NCBI GenBank assembly: GCA_035578155.1
Contig: JAPWDM010000061.1
Span: 124,001-188,000 of the forward strand
Direction: 5' to 3'
Length of the DNA stretch: 64,000 nucleotides
DNA from: Brachynemurus nebulosus
Lineage: Eukaryota; Arthropoda; Insecta; Neuroptera; Myrmeleontidae
Shown: in pieces, positions 44,186 through 56,957 of the stretch
How positions within the stretch are numbered: the stretch's first letter is position 1
How the letters are laid out: every line of letters begins with the position of its first letter
The notes under the pieces: model-generated
What the model was told of the DNA's origin: nothing
Seen by the model: the letters and a program-made list of their open reading frames with translations, nothing else
Databases searched by the model: none
Program-made: the position numbers and the translations under genes

Positions 44186-44929
44186 TTTGAAAAATCGAAT
44201 GACATAATTTGAATTATACAAATCGAATTATTTGCTAGTAGGTACCTAATAATATTATAGTAGCATAATTATACATTTACCAAAGATGCAAAGAATTTAT
44301 TTCTTCATTTTCATATTTTGTATAGATCAAGTTGGGACTATCACCCAAGAAGAAGAAATATATAATAAGAATACATAATATTTGGTCAATGGTTATATTA
44401 TCTAAATCTATCTTTTTTCAGTACAGTCGTTCCTTATTAACCTACCTACAGTCTACACTGTATTTTTGTATATATTTGTAGATGCTGTATAAGGACATAT
44501 TATGATGTTATTTAGTAAGAGTTCATAATTATGATGTATATGAGTGTATATGATGTTATGCACATGTATTTATCCCTTACTTCATACGCTCGAAACAATC
44601 GTACCAGCTTAGAAAAAAGCCAACAACAATAATTTATTTATATAATTAATAATTTATTCTGTGTTATATTATTGTATCTGAATTATGTAATTCGAATTAT
44701 TTCTGTAATTGTTGCTAATTATTTAAAAAAAATCCGATTATCAGTTACTTTTAATTCTAATTATCCTATTATTAGTATAAAGATAAAAATTCAACCGTGT
44801 GGCTTAATGAATAAAATAAATTCTATTAATTTTTTAAGTACTGAATGAATCTCTCTGTATATTCATATATCATCTCATCTCATCTGTAATTCATCTGTAT
44901 ATTCATATATTTTTATTTTCTTCTATATA
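44186..44929. other. No gene recognised
   Basis: AT-rich, with local duplications such as attcatctgtatattcatatat. Confidence 0.4.
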
Positions 44930-45298
44930 CAGTAGACTCTCGTTAATTCAAACCTGCGATAATTCGAAACTCTCTATAATTCAAAGGTATCACGAGTTCC
45001 CTACAAAATCTCTTTATATTTCGAACTAAAACAATACATTTTTACACACTTGGTAATTCGAACGAAAAAATCATTGCTACGTAACAAAACGACGCGTTAA
45101 TTCGAACTTATCGGCGTCAAACACTCGACAATTCACAGTTGCAGAGAGAAAGAGACAGAAAGGTCGTAAGTGCATTTTGAGACAAGTTCAAGTTCATTCA
45201 TCGCAAATGCTTAAAAAATTAAAATTGTTACCTGCGATAATTCGAACCTCTCTATAATTCGTAAGTCCCTCGAGTTTCGAATTAATGAGAGTCGACTG
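44930..45298. mobile_element. pogo/Tigger-type MITE, copy 2 (369 bp)
   Basis: Ends CAGTAGACTCTCGTTAATTC and, inverted, CAGTCGACTCTCATTAATTC, flanked by TA. Homologous to 33283-33663. Confidence 0.85.
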
Positions 45299-45836
45299 TA
45301 TATGTTTTATATACTCGTACTTTCCTTGAATTTTCATTAAATCGATACACACACCTTATTGTTAGTGACATGAAAATGACTAATTTAAAAATATGATAAT
45401 ATTTTATGTAGGACGATAAATTTTTTGTGATAAACAAAAAAATAGGAAAGAACTGAATAAAATATGAAATGTAAAATTTTTTCTGTTAGAGTATTCAAAA
45501 ATTAAATGTAAAAAAGTTGTCGTTTTAAGTGACAGCTGACGTTTTTTTTCTTTTCTTTCTTTTTTTTTTTAGTGTTTCGTACCAAAATTGACAAAACTGA
45601 ACATTCATGAAATGACTTCGGTGTCTGTCCGTCTGTCACAGGCGATTTTCTCTGAAACCACTTGACACAAAAATCTGAAACTTAGCACAGAGATAGGTGA
45701 CCCGATTATAGATCTGAAGTTATATTTCGATTCTGTTGGTTAATTTCAGGGAATTACCTGAAAGGTGGGGGAAAATTTTTGTCCCTAGAGCATTGAGTAA
45801 AGTATCAAAGGAAAGCTTATTAAAATGCGAATTCAA

Positions 45837-45838
<2 letters not shown>

Positions 45839-45919
<81 letters not shown>
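45839..45919. repeat. (TA)n microsatellite
   Basis: About 80 bp of TA repeats following a gtgtctgtccgtctgtcacagg-type block that is common in insect dispersed repeats. Confidence 0.9.
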
Positions 45920-45921
<2 letters not shown>

Positions 45922-46296
45922 TATAGATCATTTTTTGGGGGAAAATGTTTTTGAAAATTAGTGTCTCCGGCCCTTATTACCAGAAGGACCGCTCAAGGAA
46001 ATCTGGGAACTAACAAATAAAACTTAATGACAAGTTTTTTTAGTCAATAATTATATATATGTTATCTTGAGCGGGTATTTTGGTAAATTTTTTACAAAAT
46101 AAGTTCTAGAAAGAAGTAGAAATAAATGATAACCTTACACACGAAAAATATAGGTATGCATTACAATTTCTGCACCTGAATTTTATTTAATATTTGTAAG
46201 ATTTTGTTAGCGTATATATGGGAATAATAGATTCAAAATATTCAAGGAAATTGACAATAATATTTAATAGCTAGGGAGCTGATGGAAATTTAGGTA

Positions 46297-46449
46297 TACC
46301 CCTGTCGCAGCATCCTGCATAACATAGCGAATTTCCATTTACAAAAGTACGTTTTATTTACAATTACTCTATATCCACTAGTTTCCGAGAAAAACGTACT
46401 TTTGTAAATGGAAATTCGCTATGTTATGCAGGATGCTGCGAGAGGGGTA
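46297..46449. repeat. 153-bp palindrome (family B terminus, foldback)
   Basis: TACCCCTGTCGCAGCATC at 46297 is mirrored by its near-complement ending at 46449. Arms of about 65 bp include catagcgaatttccatttac. It is a shortened form of the 480-bp foldback at 49071-49550. Confidence 0.8.
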
Positions 46450-46662
46450 TTTATGTAATCTTTTCTCCTCTTTTAAATAGTGTAAAAAAATTTCACAGAA
46501 ATTCTTGAATAAGTGGAAATTTTGGCAAAAAAACAATTTTTTAACCATGTTCCTGGCATCGGACATGTTCTGGCTAACGAACTTGTCCAACGGTTTGGGA
46601 CTTCCAATATTTTCACTAAATTTCGTAAAGCTAGGACATTTCGTTCGAGATTTATCGTGCGG

Positions 46663-46757
<95 letters not shown>

Positions 46758-46875
46758 TGAATATTATTTTCGGTTTCTAGGGACCTCAAAACATATTTCT
46801 GCCATAGTCCCGGACTAAAGTCGCGTCATGACAGTGCCTGTAATAACTGAATTCCATTCTGGAAATTCGCTAATA
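46450..46875 (+). repeat. Family B repeat body with (TA)n
   Basis: Carries ccatgttcctggcatc, cttccaatattttcac and tcgttcgagatttatcgtg, then (CA)n and (TA)n (46670-46754), then tttctagggacctcaaaac and the end ggaaattcgctaat. Same order as at 47.1-47.6 kb. Confidence 0.7.
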
Positions 46876-46909
46876 ATAAATTCAGTTTATATAAATTATA
46901 GAACAATAA

Positions 46910-47050
46910 GGTTCAGTTAGGTTAGAAAAAATTTTGTTGGGTTCGGTTACGTTACAAAAAATTTCCTTAGTTTCGGTTAGGTTTGAGACCAAATTTTCTT
47001 AGGTTCGGTTAGGTTAGATCAAGTTCCGTTAGTTCAGTTAGATTAGAAAA
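46910..47050. repeat. Degenerate TTAGG/GGTTCGGTTAG array
   Basis: Opposite-orientation relative of the 5880-6070 array, with units such as ggttcggttaggttag. Confidence 0.6.
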
Positions 47051-47106
47051 AATTTTCGTTCACATTACTACACCCACCGCCGGAGGTTTCTAGAACCGCC
47101 CCGGTA

Positions 47107-47410
47107 GCGGATTTTCTTATTTTCTTATTTTCTCAAGAACTAGCTAACCTAGAATAATAGTTCAAAAACCTTTTTTATGTGATTTTTTTCCGTCTTTGCA
47201 ATGGTGTATAAAAATGTGGCAAAAACTTTTAAATTATAGCAAATTTTGGCAAAAAACTAATTTTTTGCAAGAACAAAAACCATGTTCCTGGCATCCGACG
47301 TGTCTGGCTGAAGAACTCATCCAAGATTTTTGGATTTCCAACGTTCTCACCAAATTTGGTAAACCTAGGACATTTCGTTCGAGAGTTATCGTGCTGATAC
47401 ATAAATACAT

Positions 47411-47480
<70 letters not shown>

Positions 47481-47600
47481 TTTAGTGAATATTATTTTTG
47501 GTTTCTAGGGACCTCAAAACAAATTTCTACCATATTTCCGGGCTCAAGTCGTGTCATGAGACCTACTGGAATAGCTGAATTTCTGGAAATTCGCTAATAT
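47107..47600 (+). repeat. Family B repeat, second body copy with (TA)n
   Basis: Collinear with the previous copy. The microsatellite is at 47418-47477 and the terminus tctggaaattcgctaat at about 47600. It lacks the tacccctgtcgc palindrome at the left. Confidence 0.7.
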
Positions 47601-48437
47601 GATTCCATCCTCGTAGATAGTAATATATTATGTAGTTTACTACTGTGTAAATAAGAAATAGTTGGAACGAAGATCAGATGGTGCTGACTTTTTTTGCAAA
47701 TAAATTTTGAAAATAAAAAAAAAAGAACCCCCTTAAATCATAAGATCGCGTCTGCCATTGATATATTGTATTAATGGCAGTCAGTATATAACAAATTTGT
47801 AGATGGCAGACGTCCACATCGCTGCATTTCTATAAAAAATAATTACAAACATGTAAAAAAAAATGGCTGACTATGTCATTTCATCGTCTTTCTAATCTAT
47901 ATTTTTGGATTTAATATATTTCTTGGAAGAGAAAAATAAAGGTGGCAGACATAGGGGCCTTTGATTTTAGTTACAATTAAAAAAAATCTTTGTCGTAATA
48001 TCCTGCGTAACATAGCGAATTTGCATTTACAAAAAATATTTTTTTAATAGCCATATTCTAAACGAATACTCGGATATTATGAATTTGAATACTTGAAACT
48101 GTCAAAAAGGAATATTAATTTGGAAACGAACGTTCTGATCAGGAGACTTCAATTCAGAAGGAAGTCAAATTTTTATAATTTTTAACACCTTGTTCGCTTT
48201 GCAAATTTAACAAAGAATGCCCAAATCGGCATGGGATTTTTTTTATGTGAAACCTATTATAGATAAATTATACAGTACAAATGGTACAAATCTAATATAG
48301 ATTTACCATTTTGGAAAAGCTGCAATTATGAATGTAATTAGTACTAAAGAACTGGAGTTACTCGTATAATTTAAAAATGATTTATTTAAGTAAATAGCAA
48401 AATTTAATTTTCTTGGTTTCTTAGCGAATTTGTAATT
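47601..48437. other. No gene recognised
   Basis: AT-rich. A fragment similar to family B (gtcgtaatatcctgcgtaac, atagcgaatttgc) lies at about 47990-48030. Confidence 0.4.
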
Positions 48438-48558
48438 TTAGCGAATTTCCAGAATGGAAACTCGCTATTCCAGCCTTGCTCATGGTGGAAGTTCAGCCCG
48501 CGACTATGGCAGAAATTTGTTTTGAGGCCCCTAGAACCCAAAAATAATATTCACTAAA

Positions 48559-48633
<75 letters not shown>

Positions 48634-48930
48634 GGTTTATGTATGTATATATGTATCAGCACGATAGCTCTTCAGGAAAAACTGCTAGCTTTACGAAATT
48701 TGGTGACAACGTTGAAAGTCCAAAAATCTTGGATGAGTTCTTCAGCCAAGCACGTCGGATGCCAGGAACATGGTTTTTGTTCTTGCAAAAAATTAGTTTT
48801 TTGCTATAATTTAAGAGTTTTCGCCACATTTTTTTACACCATTGCAAAGACGGAAAAATATCACATAAAAAAGGTTTTTGAACTATTATTCTAGGTTAGC
48901 TAGTTTTTGAGAAAATAAGAAAACAAGTTC
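48438..48930 (-). repeat. Family B repeat, inverted copy with (TA)n
   Basis: Starts agcgaatttccagaatgg, the complement of the right end. (TA)n at 48561-48620, then the complement of the body to gttagctagtttttgag. Confidence 0.7.
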
Positions 48931-49070
48931 TGGACCCACCATCCACTACCGGGGCGGTTCTAGAAACCTCCGGCGGTGGGTGGAGACTCATATTTGTTTA
49001 AAATATTGCTTTTAAATAAAATGATTTTTTGAGTTTGTTGGTGCCAAATTGATTTATTCTGAAACTAAAA

Positions 49071-49550
49071 TACCCCTGTCGCAGCATCCTGCATAACATA
49101 GCGAATTTCCATTTACAAAAGTACGTTTTTCTCGGAAACTAGTTGATATAGAGTAATTGTAAATAAAAAACCTTTTTTTATGCGATTTTTCCGCCTCATT
49201 CCGCCAAATTTTTTTAACGAAAAATGCCCAAAACACCGTAAACGTTTTCACGAAATTTCTTAAAAATAAAATGTTTCGTTCTTGAGTTATCGTGCGGACA
49301 CTTAGTAAACATATATATAAATGTGTCCGCACGATAACTCAAGAACGAAACATCTTATTATTAAGAAATTTCGTGAAAATGTTTACGGTTTTTTGGGCAT
49401 TTTTCGTTAAAAAAATTTGGCGGAATGAGGCGGAAAAATCATAAAAAAGGTTTTTTATTTACAATTACTCTATATCAACTAGTTTCCGAGAAAAACGTAC
49501 TTTTGTAAATGGAAATTCGCTATGTTATGCAGGATGCTGCGACAGGGGTA
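49071..49550. mobile_element. 480-bp near-perfect foldback element (family B termini)
   Basis: Left arm from TACCCCTGTCGCAGCATC and right arm ending GATGCTGCGACAGGGGTA are reverse complements over about 235 bp each, with few mismatches and a loop of about 20 bp (cttagtaaacatatatataaa). The arms match the left part of other family B copies. Transcribed RNA would form a long hairpin. Confidence 0.85.
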
Positions 49551-49870
49551 TTTTTATTACTTTTGGTGTTATAGAAAGCGATAAAAATCATAAATAATTT
49601 AATTTAAAAGATTCACAGCCGAAAACCCGTAGAAATAAAATTTGAAAAATTTGCTATAATTATTCGTATAGACTGTAAAAATTTAATCAACTGTTGGTGT
49701 GAATCATTCTATACATATATCCATTCCTATATACAAACCTATTGTGACTATAAAATCATAAGGAAATCAAATAAAAGATGTAAAAATATTTATCTGTAAG
49801 TACCTATAGGTAAAAAATAAATTACAGAATTGTATTTTTTTTTCAAATTTCAATTAAATTGAATATAGAT

Positions 49871-52753
49871 CGGGAGATAATAACAGAAAACCATCTCCGA
49901 TTTTCGCACTAATGCTTCGGGGAGTATTGAAAGATATGAAAATTTTAAGAAATTTAAGGATAAACTTGAGTTCCGCTCGCGCGGCTTTTGTATCGAAAAT
50001 TAAGTTTTTGCGTAAACTTGCAGAGAACAAGGAAATTTGACACGATTTTCGCACTTATGCCAACTGAAAGTTGGAAAGTTATCATAAAAAAAACGCTTAT
50101 TAAAAGAATTGGCGTAAGTCGTCGGCATGGCTAAGTGTGGTGATGATTTTAAAAATTATTTTTTCCATCGCGTAACCACACTTAACCCGCGTGAAGCTGG
50201 GCCCACCAAGAGCAGCACTAAATTTTGTGACAGTTCAAGAAATTAGTGCTCAATTAGTGCTGATCAACTGTCATGATTAAAAAATTAGTGCTTACTAGGA
50301 ACATTGGTTAAATGGTATTAACTTTTGGGTGGGGCCAGCTTTACGGTTTGCCTCACTCACAAAATATTTAAGGTTTCTACTAAGTGAAAAATTAGTGTTA
50401 AATTAGTGCTATCGAATGATATAAATATTAAAATTAGTGCTCATTTGTATGACCTTGACAAAGAACCTTCTTTTTAGAGTGATGATGTCATCTGGGCTCA
50501 CCCACAAAATATTTTTCATTAAAAGTTATGTCGAAAATTAGTGCTATCGAATGACATATATAAATACTAAAATTAATGCTAATTTGTATAACCCTGAAAA
50601 AGAGCCTTCTTTTTAGAGTGATGACGTCATCTAGCCCCACCCACGAAGTATTTTTCATTGAAAGTTATGTCGAAAATTTATGCTAAATTAGTGCTATCGA
50701 ATGACATAAATATTACAATTAGTGCTCATTTGTATGACCCTGAAAAAGAGCCTTCTCTTTAGAGTGATGACGTCATCTAGCCTCACTCACGAAATATTTT
50801 TCATTGAAAGTTATGTCGAAAATTAGTGCTAAATTAGTGCTATCGAATGACATAAATATTACAATTAGTGCTCATTTGTATGACCTTAAAAAAGAGCCTT
50901 CTTTTCAGAGTGATGACGTCATCCCACCCCAACCACAAAATATTTAAGGAATAAATAAGTTTTTCCTATGTGAATAAATAGTGGCAATTTAGTGCTATCA
51001 AATGACATAAAAATTAATTTAAGTGCTCATTTGTATGATCTAGTCAAGAGGGCATATTTTTTATTTTAGAGTTATAACGTCATCTTGTCTTACTTACAAA
51101 TTAATATTCCTTAAAAGTTGTTTTAGAAATTAGTTCTAAGTTAGTACTATTAAATGGCATAAATTCCAAAATTAGTTCTCATTTAGAATTGCTCATTAGC
51201 GCTCAGTACCTAATGAATAAATAATTGTACTAACAATAATACATGGACCGCACAAAAGAAATTTCTATGGTAAATATTTTCGCTGCATTCCAAATCAGTT
51301 TGGAAGAAGTAAAGGTGTCATTCGAACACTAATTGTAACACAAAATACATTTATTTTGGTGACCTTCAATTTCCAGTTGTGGTTTCCTTTAAATTAACTA
51401 ACTTTTAGAAGCCTTAAGATGGTGTTATATTTTCTTATGGTACCAGTTTACTTACCAAACTGCCAAAGATTACAACTTTATCACCAGCATACAAAAAATC
51501 ACTAATTATTACACAACTTTTTATTACAAATGCATGTGCCAATCGTTCGCCCATATGTATAAAAATTTGGTACTGGTAGTAATCTTTTGAAGTCCTCAGA
51601 AAGAAAAAAAAACAAACTTATGTGTAAAATTGTTTGTTCTTTTCACTAAAGGGATACCCTCAATCACATTCATACTAAATGAGTTCTAATTTTCAATGGG
51701 GTGCCAATCGACAGCAATAATTTAGCACTAATTCATGGCACTACATTTTAAGAAAAATATTTCGTATGTAAGAGAACTGACCCGAAAAAGTAAGTCTTTT
51801 TTAGCATTAATTTTAATATTTATGCCATTTGATAGCATTAATTTAGCACTAATTTTTTACATAGGAAAAACTTATTTATTCCTTAAATATTTTGTGGTTG
51901 GGGTGGGATGACGTCATTACTCTGAAAAGAAGGCTCTTTTCCAGGGTCATACAGATGAGTACTAATTTATGTCATTCGATAGCACTAATTTAGCACCAAT
52001 TTTCGACATAACTTTCAATGAAAAATACTTGATGGGTGGGGCTAGATGACGTCATCACTATAAAAAGAAAGCTCTTTTCAGTGTCATACAAATGAGCACT
52101 AATTTTAAAATTTATGTCATTCGATAGCATTAATTTAGCACTAATTTTCGACATAACTTTTAATGAAAAATACTTTGTGGGTGGGGCCAGATGACGTCAT
52201 CGCTCTAAGAAGAAGGCTCTTTTTCAAGGTCATACAAATGAGCACTAATTTTAATATTTATGTCATTCGATATCACTAATTTAGCACTAGTTTTTCACAT
52301 AGTAGAAACCTTAAATATTTTGTGGGTGGGACAAACCGTGAAGCTGGCCCCAACCAAAAGTTAGTACGATTTAATCAATGTTCCTATTGAGCACTAATTT
52401 TTTAATCATGACAGTTGATCAGCATTAATTGAGCACTAATTTCTTGAACTGTCGCTAAAATTAGTGCTGCTCTTGGTGGGGCCAGCTTCACATGGGTCCA
52501 CACTTAGCCATGTCGGCGACTTATGCCAATTCTTTTAATAAGCGTTTCATTATGATAACTTTCAAACTTTCAGTTGACATAACTGTTAAAATCGTATCAA
52601 ATTCCCTTTTTCTATGCAAGTTTACGCAAGAAACTTACTTTTCGATATAAAAGCCACGCGAGCGGAACTCAAATTTATCCTTAAATTTCCTAAAATTTTC
52701 ATATCTTTCAATACTTTTAGAAATCGGAGAAGGTTTTCTGTTATTATCTCCCG
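49871..52753. mobile_element. 2.9-kb foldback element with tandem-repeat arms
   Basis: Outer ends CGGGAGATAATAACAG (49871) and its complement (ending 52753) pair. Arms 49871-51210 and 51680-52753 are inverted copies of each other. The inner parts of both arms are ~138-146-bp tandem units, each with tcgaatgacataaat, agtgctcatttgtatgac, agagccttctttt and a TGACGTCA palindrome. The spacer is about 470 bp. No transposase. The arrangement (long inverted arms made of tandem repeats) is that of Drosophila FB/Galileo-type foldback elements; relationship is inferred. Confidence 0.8.
50622..52199. promoter_or_regulatory. Recurrent TGACGTCA palindromes (CRE-like)
   Basis: Exact TGACGTCA occurs at 50622, 50768 and 50914 (left arm) and 51909, 52047 and 52192 (right arm). 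A TGATGTCA variant is at about 50484. The octamer is the consensus CRE bound by bZIP factors such as CREB. Whether it acts as an enhancer here is unknown. Confidence 0.5.
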
Positions 52754-52799
52754 GTCTAATAATTACTATAATAATCTACTACATTTTGGATTATTTTTC

Positions 52800-53795
52800 C
52801 TTTGTATTTGATAAATTAAGAAAACAGTCAAAGCTTAATAAAACTGTTAAATTTTTGACCTTATCGGCAGGTTTGGATTACGCAACCCTAGTGCATTGTG
52901 TTACTTTTTTGCTAATCTTTAATTTTTTAACAGAAATTTTCTTGTGGTTTTTGACGGTCAACGCTCGGTCTATTAGAACATTCGATACTACATTTTCAAT
53001 AATCACCGAAAGATAATCACCGAAATTTTCGGCCATTTTTATTTCGTCATCTGAGTGGCAGAAGTGAATATTCTTACTTCTAATAAAGTAATTTCAATAA
53101 TTAATATAGTCTGCCTGACGATGAAATCACTTACTTTTTCATATATCATAAAAATCCCAAAAAAATGAAATTATTGTAAGACGTAGCGGCAAAAATTTCT
53201 GCCACTTGAATTTCCTTTACTTTAAAGCTAACACAATTTTATTACTACAAGAGGCAGACGCGATGGTATTACATAGGGTACCAATTTTTTTTTACAATTT
53301 TGGAAAATCCTTATTTAGTATCGCAGCAACCAACTAATGGCAGAAATTGTTTTTATTGTCTATTTTACTCAGATCTTTCTTATTATCAACTTCTGCTAGA
53401 CGATGGAATCATATAGAAATACCTCCCATCACCTCCCTAGCTATAAATAATTTGTTGACTAAAAATTACTGAAAGAAAAATAGGTAGCGAACGATGGTAT
53501 ATTCAGTAAAAATCTCTTTCTTTCTGGTAAGCGAAAACAGGCCAAGTAGGAAATGAAATTTACTCGGAAGAAAAAATAACTTCCCTATTTTCATATGTTA
53601 CATGTTACATTAAACCTACAAAAACCACTGATTGTACGGAACACTATTTGCGCATGTACAATTTGCACTTCGTGACTTGTTTTTACATGGTTTTATGTAT
53701 CAATATTGATTTGAGTAGATAACTTGACATTCTCTTCGTCAGATAATATTGTGCAAAATTTCATTTCCATTTTTTTGATTAAGTTCGGTATAGGT
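52800..53795. other. No gene recognised
   Basis: AT-rich; short frames only, no paired repeats identified. Confidence 0.35.
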
Positions 53796-53878
53796 ACATC
53801 TCTCCCATCTCTTCGGGATCGGGTGCACCAAAGAATGATATGCACAAAATATTTTTCACAATTTATTTTTCTTTTTTT

Positions 53879-54004
53879 AGTCGAATTTTTCCTTGAAAAA
53901 ATTAGACTTATACAGCCTATACGATAAGAACGACGAGAGGCGAGAGTAAGGGCGCTATCCGTTTTCGGGCCCGCAGAACACGATTCTGAAGAAGAAAATG
54001 TCTG

Positions 54005-54092
<88 letters not shown>

Positions 54093-55540
54093 TCCATTTC
54101 AGTTAAATTTAACCATGCTTCGTCACTTTGAATTTAAATAATTTCCGTTTTCTTGGCTTTATCTCTTTCATTATTGCATTTACGTAAATTTTAAATTAAA
54201 CGTTTGTCTTTAGAAAAGAATAGAAAACCTAACCTTTAAGGGGGTAGTGGGGGGCGGTAAAACAATAAAACTTTTCCAAACCGGTTGGAAATAATGTTTC
54301 GGTCAATTATATCTACAACATATCCAAAATTCAGCTTCCTAGGATGATTCGGAGGGAGTAGAGGGGGAAAAAAGTATTTTGGTTGGATCTAATACGACCA
54401 TAGCCCCCCACAATTAACGCAGAGGGTTGAAATTTGGTATGTTGATAATGTTCGTACCTAGGTTGTGCTACAATTTCATGCTTTTTTGACGTTTTCGAAG
54501 TTTGTACCACTCGCACGGGTCACCCAAATAAACCTAGAGGGCTAAAATTTTGTATTCTGATTGAGTTAGTATCAAGCGGGTGCCTTTTGGGGATCTCAGC
54601 TTTTAAGCCTTACCCCCACCATTTTTATACCAAAAAGAACATGATTTTTCTTGTTTTTTAACAGTTTCGTTCGGATCAAAATCTCCCCCAATAAACCGAG
54701 AGGGCTGAAATTTTGTGTACAGGTTAAGTCAATAGCCAGACACTGCTTTTTGGATGTTTCAACTTTTAACCCTTACCCCCACGATTTTTACACCAATATT
54801 TCCTTAATTTTTTTGTTTTTTTCCTAACACGTCTAGAGACTCTCTAAGGAAACCTGGAGGGCTGGAATTTTGTACGTGTATTGAGTTAGTATCCAGCTAG
54901 TGCCTCTTAGGGATTCCACATTACTTTTCTCCCCCCCACTTCTCCAATTTTTACATCGGAATTCAATGGTATTGTTAAATGTGTTTTAAATGCATTATTT
55001 TTATTCTAAATAAAAGTAGGCACAAAATACAAAAATACAAAATACAAAAAATTAAAAAAAATGAACATTTATAACAAATGCAATACACAAATATTAGGTA
55101 ATTTAAAAATGTTGTTAAAATCACTGTTTATTTATAAAGTAGGAATTTTGCATCTTTATTATTTATAAAATAGAAATTTTGGATTTTTTTGGAAAGAAAA
55201 AATATCTTCATAAAGGCTTTCCAGTTTACTATTTAAGTTCTTTTTTTAATATTTAAAAATAAAACGGTGGATAAGCACGGGGAGAATTGCCCTCATACGA
55301 ATTGTGTTGGCTTTTTTCCTGCTAACTGCTATCGGCACAAAATTTAAATTTACTGAGATTCAGCCCTTAAAAACTTAGAACCTTTTTTTAAAGCCCCGAT
55401 CAACCGAACACTCATCATCAGTTTTGAAACTACCAAAATGACAAATCGCTTGTTGTCTTCCAATTACATTTCGCTTGTAGACATTCATTACCGAAGATAA
55501 AAGGAAAAATTCGACTTCCGTGATGGGGCTGCTCACGGCG
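53879..55540 (+). mobile_element. Family A (Helentron/HINE-like) copy with proven empty site
   Basis: Complete, from AGTCGAATTTTTCC to GCTCACGGCG (1662 bp), with (TA)n at 54006-54090. The other arm of the host foldback (58530-58600, inverted) reads through the site as tttttctttttttttatacctgtgg. This fixes the ends and shows insertion in a T-run. After the (TA)n it carries a segment (54085-54230) also found inverted at 14516-14652. The terminal hairpin has lost a few loop bases. Confidence 0.85.
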
Positions 55541-56132
55541 TTTTTTGTACCTGTGGGCGTTTGTCTATAATTTAAAAATAAATCAAAATTATAGGCTATT
55601 ATAAGAACTAATTCGTTACAGGTGTTTTATTGTTTCATATATGTTAAGTTGTACCCTAAAGATGATAAATTCGCAAAGTGCTATTAAATTTAGGCTTGGG
55701 TTTTTACGAACGGCGTAAATTTATCGACTCTAAAGTTTTTTAACTATAACTCAAAAACTAGGCATTTTTTGTAAATACACATGATGTGATTTTCTGCACA
55801 GAATTAAATTTGCTATCGAAATGGCACTTTATGAACTAAAAAAACTATTTTCTCAACAAAATAAGTCAAAAAAACTATTTAAAAAAAAGCGGAAATTTTT
55901 CAATTTTTCTTTTCTTTTAAATTTTTGTGCAACACTTTTTTTGAGTGAATTTAGGTATAGGTATTGGTTCACAAAAAAGAAAGCTGATGCAATTCCCTTC
56001 AGAATGGTGAACGATAAAAATATTTTTGATAAAATTTGGCTGAGAGTCGTTCAAAGTTACCTTCTTTTTTACAATTTTATTACATTTTACTTTTATATCA
56101 AGTTATTTGTAATTTTTACACGCAAAAATTAT

Positions 56133-56714
56133 TGTAACGAACGGCTCTTTATTATCAATATTTATGTTCTAGTATTGTGTTGTTGTAATATTTCAATATT
56201 TTTATTTACGTTGTTTATTTACAAATTTTTGTTGAAGTATGCACACAAATAACATAAACTTGTATTATTATTATTATTTCTTTAAAATGCATATTTCAGC
56301 AAAATATTTTACTATAAAAAGATTCGTTCGTTCGATTCAAAGGCAGTCAAGGGCGGACATTCGTGTCAAGCCATGGCTCACCCAGAGGGGGGGGGGGCAG
56401 TCAAGGCAGGCCAGTCAACACCGCTAGATAGCCTTGGCTCCCAAGGAGTCCAGTCCGAGGTCAGTTTCATATACATACGCAAAAAGGGTACGCATTTCTC
56501 TCTCTAAAAGTAATTTCTTTATATTTTATTTATTATTTAAATTGTAATGCTATTAATAAACTGTGATATTTTGTTTCTTTTTATCTATATATAATGTTTG
56601 TTTCACTCCCCCTCAGCACCTCAAAATCCTCGAATTGGGCGTAATTAACGAGTTCGAACCTCAACGCCTCTTGCCAAGGATAATATCCTTTAAGGCACCC
56701 GGCTAACGTTGACA
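56133..56714. mobile_element. Solo LTR, 582 bp
   Basis: Starts TGTAACGAACGG and ends CTAACGTTGACA (TG...CA), with a 4-bp duplication TTAT on each side (56129-56132, 56715-56718). The opposite arm of the foldback has the empty site caaaaattatttttattgag. Internal features fit an LTR promoter/terminator: ggtcagtttcat, a GC-rich block, aataaactgtg. A 4-bp duplication suits Gypsy or BEL elements. Confidence 0.85.
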
Positions 56715-56957
56715 TTATTTTTATTGAGAGATAATGATAAAAGTATTTGTTAATTACCTATGATATTAGGTATAAAAAAAAACTTTAATATTGTACTAAT
56801 TTATAATTGTTCTATTTTTTTTTTTAAATTACATATCTATTATATTTTTCCCATAATGTTTTCGAATTCAGTATCAATATCTTCATCAACATCGTTTTCG
56901 ACATCTTCGTCCGTAACTAAAAAAATCTAAAAATGGATTAGTGTCAATTTTTAAGAC

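Noticed and set aside
55821..56252. 143-codon frame in the foldback left arm
   Set aside because: Phe/Lys/Tyr-rich frame from AT-rich DNA; the homologous right arm does not preserve it and it runs into the solo LTR.
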